The notes under the pieces are model-generated. The model searched no databases and was not told the DNA's origin. It saw nothing but the letters and a program-made list of their open reading frames with translations. The translations under genes and the position numbers were made by a program. DNA of 9,301 nucleotides from Methanobacteriota archaeon (lineage in GTDB: Archaea > JACRDV01): assembly GCA_024860865.1 (NCBI GenBank), contig JACRDV010000017.1, positions 1 to 9,301 on the forward strand, given 5' to 3'. Shown one piece after another: positions 5,344-9,301 of the stretch (position 1 is the first letter of the stretch; each line of letters starts with the position of its first letter).

Positions 5344-5859
5344 CTATGGATTGACTTTAAAAGAAGTTTTTGCTTCGTATTTAGGCTTGCTTGTTATGAT
5401 TCCAATTAAAGTATAGGTTCCAACTTGAGTTGTTTTCCAAGTTTCAAAATAACTTTGCTTTTCTCCCGGTTGCAGAGTGACTGAGCCAATCACTTGAGCG
5501 AATGCTTTATCAGCTGACCAACGCCAAATCTCATTGTTGTTTTTTAAAATGATGAAATCGTAACGTTGCGATGAAGCAAATTCAATAGTTATTGGATTAG
5601 GTCCATTGTTTAAGATAGTCACTGTCATATTGACAATTTGACCAGACCAATACTCGGGCTTGTCGGCTGAGATTGTTACCTTCAGCCCTCCTTCAGCAGG
5701 TTTAGGCTTCAAGTATAAAACTAAAGCTATAGCCAAGATTGCTGCAATCAAAACTATTAAAATTCTTAAAGCTTTCAATATGGCCCCTATAAAAAATATT
5801 ATTAGCTGGTATAAATCAATTATTAACGCCCAGAGCGGAGCCGAACTCCGCAATGACAT
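5344..5859 (-). CDS. Membrane-anchored BsuPI-domain protein
   Basis: The product is an extracytoplasmic protein with an N-terminal membrane anchor and one immunoglobulin-like BsuPI domain (named for the Bacillus intracellular proteinase inhibitor). The domain shows its usual signposts: NNGPNPITIEF, SSQRYDF (96-102), EIWRWS (111-115), LQPGE and YFETW, and the closing GTYTLIG strand. The function of archaeal members is unknown; they may be cell-surface or protein-interaction domains and need not inhibit proteinases. The start is uncertain. ATG 5859 gives 171 residues with two hydrophobic segments but no ribosome binding site. TTG 5778 gives 144 residues, beginning LKALRILIVLIAAILAIAL, a normal basic-plus-hydrophobic signal anchor, with GGGG a few bases upstream; I slightly prefer it, because it frees the intergenic space needed for the divergent transporter's promoter and leader. 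Confidence 0.8.
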   Translation of the reverse strand: MSLRSSAPLWALIIDLYQLIIFFIGAILKALRILIVLIAAILAIALVLYLKPKPAEGGLKVTISADKPEYWSGQIVNMTVTILNNGPNPITIEFASSQRYDFIILKNNNEIWRWSADKAFAQVIGSVTLQPGEKQSYFETWKTTQVGTYTLIGIITSKPKYEAKTSFKVNP

Positions 5860-5875
5860 CAAATTCTGCGGAGGT
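5835..5875 (+). promoter_or_regulatory. Candidate translational switch in the transporter leader
   Basis: GCGGAG (5835-5840), CTCCGC (5846-5851) and GCGGAG (5868-5873) occur in this order. The middle element can pair with the first (6 bp, loop CCGAA) or, extended by one pair (5846-5852 with 5867-5873), with the third, which is the SD GGAGGT of the transporter. The two pairings exclude each other, so one fold frees the SD and the other hides it. TATA-like signals upstream are CCTATAAAAAAT (5786-5797) and GGTATAAATC (5809-5818); only the first puts the whole array inside the mRNA. Pairings are read from the sequence; regulation is inferred. Confidence 0.4.
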
Positions 5876-5883
5876 TGGTAGGT

Positions 5884-6603
5884 TTGATTGAAATAGTAGC
5901 TTGGATACTGGCAATAAGTGCAATAACATTAATTGGAGCCGAATATGCTCGAAGATTTGATTCCTCCACACTTTTAGTTGCATTGTTCACTACATTCATC
6001 TTGCTTAGCGAAATAATAGCTGTCAAATTTGCAAAATTTGAGTTACTAGACTACCCTATTTTTGCGCCTGCAGCAGTTTTAATTTTTTCAGTTACCTTTT
6101 TGTTAACAGACATTGTCAATGAAAAATTTGGGCGAATGGAAACTCATAAGATGATTTTCATAACTTTCGTTTGCCTTTTAGCTATGGTGTTTTTTATTCA
6201 GATAGCCAGCATTTGGCCAAATGCCCCATTCTGGGCAAACAGTGAAGCATGGAATAAAATTTTAGGTTTAGTTCCTAGGATTACCATTGCCTCAATGATT
6301 GCCTATTTGGTCTCAGAAAACTTTGATGCCTGGAGCTTTGCTAAACTAAAAGAAAAAATTGGGAAACATCTCTGGATTAGAAATGCCTTTAGCTCAATTC
6401 CAGCATTAGGATTAGACACTATCATTTTTATTACTATTGCTTTTTATGGAACTATGCCAGTCTACCAAGTGTATCAGATTATCCAAGGACAATTTATTTT
6501 AAAATGGTTAACTGCAGTTATAGATATTCCGTTCATGTACCTTGCACGCTATAGGTTAGGAGTCAAATCAAAGCCTTCGCTGACTGGTCAAGCCTACGCT
6601 TAA
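5884..6603 (+). CDS. VUT/YhhQ-family queuosine/archaeosine precursor transporter
   Basis: This membrane protein of about 239 residues belongs to the VUT (DUF165, YhhQ) family, which imports 7-deazaguanine bases such as preQ0 or preQ1. It has six to seven hydrophobic segments, the hallmark FLLTDIVNEKFG (TDIVNE, about 75-80) and a late RNAFSSIPALGLDTIIFITIAF with the conserved membrane-embedded Asp. No ATG lies near the beginning; TTG 5884 is favoured because GGAGGT (5870-5875) is eight bases away, while TTG 5875 overlaps that site. Two archaeosine genes follow after 160 bases, so the likely cargo is a deazaguanine precursor salvaged for archaeosine in tRNA; the exact substrate is not visible. 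It is divergent from the BsuPI gene, and its leader carries a possible SD-sequestering switch. The C-terminal tail is short and basic, presumably cytoplasmic. Confidence 0.87.
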   Translation: MIEIVAWILAISAITLIGAEYARRFDSSTLLVALFTTFILLSEIIAVKFAKFELLDYPIFAPAAVLIFSVTFLLTDIVNEKFGRMETHKMIFITFVCLLAMVFFIQIASIWPNAPFWANSEAWNKILGLVPRITIASMIAYLVSENFDAWSFAKLKEKIGKHLWIRNAFSSIPALGLDTIIFITIAFYGTMPVYQVYQIIQGQFILKWLTAVIDIPFMYLARYRLGVKSKPSLTGQAYA

Positions 6604-6765
6604 CATAATAGTTAGGCTGAAATTTGAGTGCAATGACTTTGGAAGAATGTTTCTACCTTGGGTATTTAGAAAATCCTAACAAATAAAGCTAAATAGAGAG
6701 AAAATTTCAAATAAATTTATAGAAAACTTTGAACTGTAATCGCTGCTCGAAAGTAAGAGATCAAT
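6604..6765 (+). promoter_or_regulatory. Intergenic region with the RaSEA promoter
   Basis: This stretch between transporter and RaSEA holds a TATA-like AAATTTATA (6713-6721), predicting a start near 6742 and a leader of about 24 bases. GAGAT (6758-6762 or adjacent) just before ATG 6766 is a weak ribosome binding site. RaSEA and its partner are therefore probably a separate transcription unit from the transporter. No gene is seen here. Confidence 0.45.
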
Positions 6766-7851
6766 ATGCCACCTAACTACTATGACAAGCTAATTCGAAA
6801 ATTTAAGATGCAAAAAGGTTTTTCTGCTATACAGGCACGACCGGCCAAATTTAACTATGATGAGCTTGTTCGAGGATTTAGAACACAAAAAAATACTCGC
6901 CCAGTATCAGAGCCGGTTGCTTATTGGGTTGAGAACGAGGTACTATATGATAAGCGCAGCCATCCAGTTGGAACTATCATTCTTAACACAAAGGAATGCC
7001 CATATGCATGCACAATGTGTGGCTACTGGAAAGATTCATTAGATTTTACCCCATCTCATGAAGCGCTAATTGATCAAGTTAAATTTGCATTAGGGAAATT
7101 AAGAGAAATAGATGCTATAAAAATTTATAATAGTGGAAGCTTCTTTGACGATGAAGCAGTTCCACCTGCTGTTAGGAATGAAATTGCAAATTTAGTTAAA
7201 GACATTAAATTAGTCACAGTTGAATCGAGATGGAACTATATTAGTGATCAAGCAATCGACTTTGCAAATAAGTTAAATGGAGCGCTAGAAGTTGCTATTG
7301 GACTGGAGGTAGCTGATAACAAAAAGCTGGCTCAAATCAACAAAAAAATGACTTGCAAAACATTTAAAAAAACAGTAACTTTCCTAGAAGGAAATGGAAT
7401 TTATGTAAAAGCATACATGTTGGTTAAGCCACCGTTCACAACAGAAAAACAAGCGTTTTTGCTTGGGAGACAAACAATCGATTTTGCTTTCGATTGTGGA
7501 ATTTATACACTAAGTATTTTACCAACTGCTGTGATGGATGGATTTATTGACCATTTAGCTCAAACTGAATTTTTTAAGCCGCCAAATCTATGGACAGTAT
7601 ATAAATTAGTTCAATATGCACTTCAAAAAAGATTTGAGCGCGTTCTAGTTGATACATCTGATCTAGAGCAGTTGGTCAAATGTAAAAATTGTGCTGAAAT
7701 TTTTAAGCGCTCTTTTAGCTTTATGAATCAGCGGCAAATTCTTCTTGAGTTCGATTGCGCATGTAAAAAAGACTGGTTAAACCTGCTTAAGCAAGATAGT
7801 ATTAGGCCTTTTAAAGAATTGGTGAGAGAAGTTATTGCCAAAAAAATTTGA
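6766..7851 (+). CDS. raSEA: Archaeosine synthase beta subunit, radical SAM (RaSEA)
   Basis: This 361-residue radical SAM protein matches RaSEA, which works with ArcS to turn the lysine adduct of preQ0 at position 15 of tRNA into archaeosine. The [4Fe-4S] site is C78-x3-C82-x2-C85 in KECPYACTMCGYWKDS, followed by the barrel segments KIYNSGSFFDDE (119-130), VESRW (152-156) and IGLEVADNK (178-186). A C-terminal zinc-like knot has CKNC (306-309) and CAC (331-333). It reads COG1244-like throughout. An oddity is an N-terminal tandem duplication with a 25-residue period: YDKLIRKFKMQK (6-17) is repeated as YDELVRGFRTQK (31-42), 7 of 12 identical. The downstream ArcS-type gene starts 17 bases before its stop, consistent with the known two-protein complex. 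ATG 6766 is the first start and the promoter lies just upstream. Confidence 0.88.
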   Translation: MPPNYYDKLIRKFKMQKGFSAIQARPAKFNYDELVRGFRTQKNTRPVSEPVAYWVENEVLYDKRSHPVGTIILNTKECPYACTMCGYWKDSLDFTPSHEALIDQVKFALGKLREIDAIKIYNSGSFFDDEAVPPAVRNEIANLVKDIKLVTVESRWNYISDQAIDFANKLNGALEVAIGLEVADNKKLAQINKKMTCKTFKKTVTFLEGNGIYVKAYMLVKPPFTTEKQAFLLGRQTIDFAFDCGIYTLSILPTAVMDGFIDHLAQTEFFKPPNLWTVYKLVQYALQKRFERVLVDTSDLEQLVKCKNCAEIFKRSFSFMNQRQILLEFDCACKKDWLNLLKQDSIRPFKELVREVIAKKI

Positions 7852-8485
7852 GATTCCAGAAAAAGATTGGGATGTTATAGGAATTAACGGAGTTAGTGAA
7901 AAACAGTTAACTCATCCACACTTTGAGGCTTGGCATAAATGGATCATCTCTGAGTACCAGCCGCCGAAAAAGAAAATTGCTGTTTTTATCCCATGCGCAG
8001 CAATTAAACCTTATTTCAATTCTCCGATCCACAAGGCATTTAATTCGATAATTGACAAGTACGATTCTCATAAGATTGTAATTTCAAATGCTGGAGTCAT
8101 ACCCTACGAGTTCTCGAATTGTTGGCCATATAATGCATATGATTGGAATCCAGCTTTTGAAACTAAAAAAATTAAAAAAAGTTATATCGAAGTTACAATG
8201 AAACGCATAAAAAATTTTCTAATTAAACATAGTCCAAAATATAAAAATTATGTGGCTTATTTACATCCAAATTCTGAAAGTTTAAAAGCATTAAGAAAAG
8301 CTTGCGCTGAATTGAATGTACCATTAAATATTGTTAAAGTCAAAAAAATTCGATTACATAAAACTGCTGATCGCGATTTAATTTTAGCTATATCTGTTAA
8401 CCTAAAGAAATTAGAGCAGGTATTAGAAAAACTTTCTAAAAAAATCAAAGCTAAGGAAAGCCATTACTCCTCAGCTTTAATTTAG
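7835..8485 (+). CDS. Stand-alone ArcS core (DUF5591) protein
   Basis: This 216-residue protein corresponds to the DUF5591 core of ArcS (TgtA2), the enzyme that attaches lysine to preQ0 in archaeal tRNA. The recalled ArcS motif PCSxxKPYxxSxSH appears here as PCAAIKPYFNSPIH (53-66), keeping the Cys, Lys, Tyr, first Ser of SxS and His but with Ala and Ile in place of two serines. ISNAGVIPYEF and NCWPYNAYDW also match the domain. Full-length ArcS has a TGT-like N-terminal half and a C-terminal PUA domain; both are absent, so tRNA binding would need a partner. The start is TTG 7835, since the first ATG is far inside; GGTGA (7821-7825) is nine bases upstream. The gene overlaps RaSEA by 17 bases, strongly implying a complex. 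The Lys-rich C-terminus might help bind tRNA. The 3' end abuts the convergent gene by a single base. Confidence 0.85.
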   Translation: MPKKFEIPEKDWDVIGINGVSEKQLTHPHFEAWHKWIISEYQPPKKKIAVFIPCAAIKPYFNSPIHKAFNSIIDKYDSHKIVISNAGVIPYEFSNCWPYNAYDWNPAFETKKIKKSYIEVTMKRIKNFLIKHSPKYKNYVAYLHPNSESLKALRKACAELNVPLNIVKVKKIRLHKTADRDLILAISVNLKKLEQVLEKLSKKIKAKESHYSSALI

Positions 8486-8486
8486 T

Positions 8487-8900
8487 CTATACTATTCCAA
8501 CGCCAGTTCTCTTTGTACCGTCTACGATACCTGGTGGTGAAACATCACCGTAATATAATGTGCCATAGACTTTGTATCTATAACCAGCTGTTAGATTAGT
8601 TTTACTCCAGTTAGTAGCTATCTTCCAAATGCCAGGTGTTAACCATTGTATGGTCGAATTGAACTCTTGGACTGTTTCGTTGGTAGCAATTCTAATGACC
8701 ACATAATGAACCTGACAGAACGCGTTGGCATCTACAACTGAAATCTTAGCATAAAGCGTGTTATCCACCTCAGCAAGTACCCAATGGTGCTTTGCCGGAT
8801 AAATCCTAGCGAGCGTAGCGGTTGGAGAAGATAAAGCTGTAATCGATATGCTTCCTACCATGGCTATAGCTACAATTAAGATAGCGATCGCTTTATTCAA
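8487..8900 (-). CDS. Small secreted protein with clustered N-glycosylation sites
   Basis: I do not recognise a family. The 137-residue product has a clear Sec signal peptide (NKAIAILIVAIAMVGSISITALSS) and a mature domain of about 110 residues that looks all-beta, with many aromatic residues and no C-terminal anchor, so it is likely secreted or surface-associated. Four N-x-S/T sequons (N74, N81, N97, N102) fall within 29 residues, pointing to heavy archaeal N-glycosylation. One cysteine only, so no internal disulfide. No ATG is available near the start; TTG 8900 is chosen because GGTGA (8910-8906, minus strand) is five bases before it, while the GTG at 8909 lies within that site. Its 3' end faces the ArcS-type gene with one base between the stops. 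Upstream lies an extremely AT-rich promoter region. Confidence 0.75.
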   Translation of the reverse strand: MNKAIAILIVAIAMVGSISITALSSPTATLARIYPAKHHWVLAEVDNTLYAKISVVDANAFCQVHYVVIRIATNETVQEFNSTIQWLTPGIWKIATNWSKTNLTAGYRYKVYGTLYYGDVSPPGIVDGTKRTGVGIV

Positions 8901-8910
8901 AATTCTCACC

Positions 8911-9003
8911 CATTTTTTTTATAAAGTTTTATTTATTTATAATTTTTTTTATAATTTATGATTTAATAAATTAAATTTTATTTTTTAAAATTCAAACTAT
9001 CGT
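8911..9003 (-). promoter_or_regulatory. Very AT-rich promoter region of the secreted-protein gene
   Basis: Nearly all bases from 8911 to 8990 are A or T. Several TATA-like words exist on the minus strand, for example TTATAAATAAAT around 8932-8943, about 25 bases before the likely start of a short leader. Which one is used cannot be decided from the sequence. Confidence 0.4.
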
Positions 9004-9038
9004 TAAAAAACAAAAAAGAGAAATCTATTTTAATCTCT
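9004..9038 (-). terminator. Terminator of the lumazine synthase gene
   Basis: On the minus strand, a 5-bp stem AGAGA/TCTCT (9038-9034 with 9021-9017) overlaps the ribH stop codon and is followed by TTTTTTGTTTTTT (9017-9005), two runs of six T. This is a strong archaeal oligo-T terminator and separates ribH from the secreted-protein gene. Confidence 0.6.
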
Positions 9039-9301
9039 GAACCATTTTAACAGCTGACTCAACTGCTCGCTTTGCATATTCGTCAATCCTTTCCATTGCT
9101 TGAAGCCTAGTCATTCCAGGGCCCGAAATTCCAAGCCCAATTGGTTTGTTATACTGTAAACTCAAATCAATAATCTTTCGAGCTGCATGCTGCATTATCA
9201 CCTCATCGTGAGCTGTTTCTCCTTCAATTACTGCTCCTAGAGTTATCACAGCGTCTATCTCTTTCTTTTCTATCAATTTTTTAACTCCCAAGGGAATTTC
9301 G
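9025..9301 (-). CDS. ribH: 6,7-dimethyl-8-ribityllumazine synthase, C-terminal part
   Basis: This is the 3' part of lumazine synthase, which condenses 5-amino-6-ribitylaminouracil with 3,4-dihydroxy-2-butanone 4-phosphate in riboflavin synthesis and forms cytosolic pentamers or icosahedra. The frame is open to the window edge, beginning ...[18 protein letters not shown], so the first 45 or so residues, including the pyrimidine-binding Phe/Trp region, lie outside. Visible hallmarks are [16 protein letters not shown] with the catalytic His in [26 protein letters not shown] and [18 protein letters not shown] with the Arg near the phosphate site. The TTG at 9291 is an internal codon and not the start. 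Its gene neighbours cannot be judged upstream; downstream it has its own terminator. With RibL some 6 kb away, the window holds two flavin-pathway genes in separate units. Confidence 0.92.
   Translation of the reverse strand, partial: EIPLGVKKLIEKKEIDAVITLGAVIEGETAHDEVIMQHAARKIIDLSLQYNKPIGLGISGPGMTRLQAMERIDEYAKRAVESAVKMVQRLK

Noticed and set aside
5835-5875. Known preQ1 riboswitch class upstream of the transporter
   Set aside because: The characteristic preQ1-I pseudoknot with its A-rich tail, or the larger type II fold, cannot be recognised; only a simple alternative-hairpin arrangement is supported.
5660-5881. Plus-strand ORF of 73 codons before the transporter
   Set aside because: Antisense to the BsuPI-domain gene and spanning the divergent promoter region; its sequence has no family resemblance.
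8257-8448. Minus-strand ORF of 63 codons
   Set aside because: Antisense to the ArcS-type gene and without a start signal.

Overview
This window is AT-rich archaeal DNA. Evidence for an archaeon: an archaeosine tRNA-modification pair (RaSEA plus an ArcS-type DUF5591 protein), a UPF0212/DUF555 protein, a RibL-type flavin nucleotidyltransferase, TATA-box promoters, oligo-T terminators and GGTGA-type ribosome binding sites, several of them placed just ahead of TTG start codons. A Bathyarchaeia-like or other Thermoproteota lineage would fit, but this is an inference from gene content and codon style and not a placement.

Layout. 1-1395: a solo IS200/IS605-type tnpB on the minus strand, with no tnpA. 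A cluster of stem-loops lies beyond and inside the 3' end of tnpB (158-244), as expected for the right end and omega RNA. The TnpB has lost the usual RuvC-II glutamate and carries a glutamate at the alternative position seen in Fanzor-like enzymes. 1428-3351: a plus-strand operon of a DUF555 protein, a PfkB-family sugar/nucleoside kinase and a RibL-like FAD synthetase, with tight spacing or overlap. 3488-4395: a two-gene unit whose first product has a ribbon-helix-helix-like N-terminus; its promoter holds two TATA boxes and an 8-bp inverted repeat bracketing the second one. 4431-4849: an AbrB/SpoVT-type regulator with an N-terminal Cys segment. It is interrupted by a one-base frameshift in an A-run and ends in a clear hairpin/T-run terminator.

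4873-5859: minus-strand genes. These are a solo HicB-like antitoxin overlapping what looks like the C-terminal remnant of a polysaccharide flippase, and a membrane-anchored BsuPI-domain protein. 5835-8485: the archaeosine section on the plus strand. A VUT/YhhQ-family 7-deazaguanine transporter has a leader with a possible anti-SD/anti-anti-SD switch. It is followed by RaSEA (radical SAM) and, overlapping it by 17 bases, a short stand-alone ArcS core protein. Together they suggest import of a deazaguanine precursor and its final conversion to archaeosine in tRNA. 8487-9301: on the minus strand, a small secreted protein with four clustered N-glycosylation sequons, and the 3' part of lumazine synthase (ribH), which continues beyond the window.

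The most interesting items are the switch-like leader of the transporter, the rearranged-active-site TnpB, the dyad-flanked promoter of the RHH-like gene, the frameshifted regulator and the 25-residue N-terminal duplication in RaSEA. No CRISPR array, tRNA or rRNA gene was seen.
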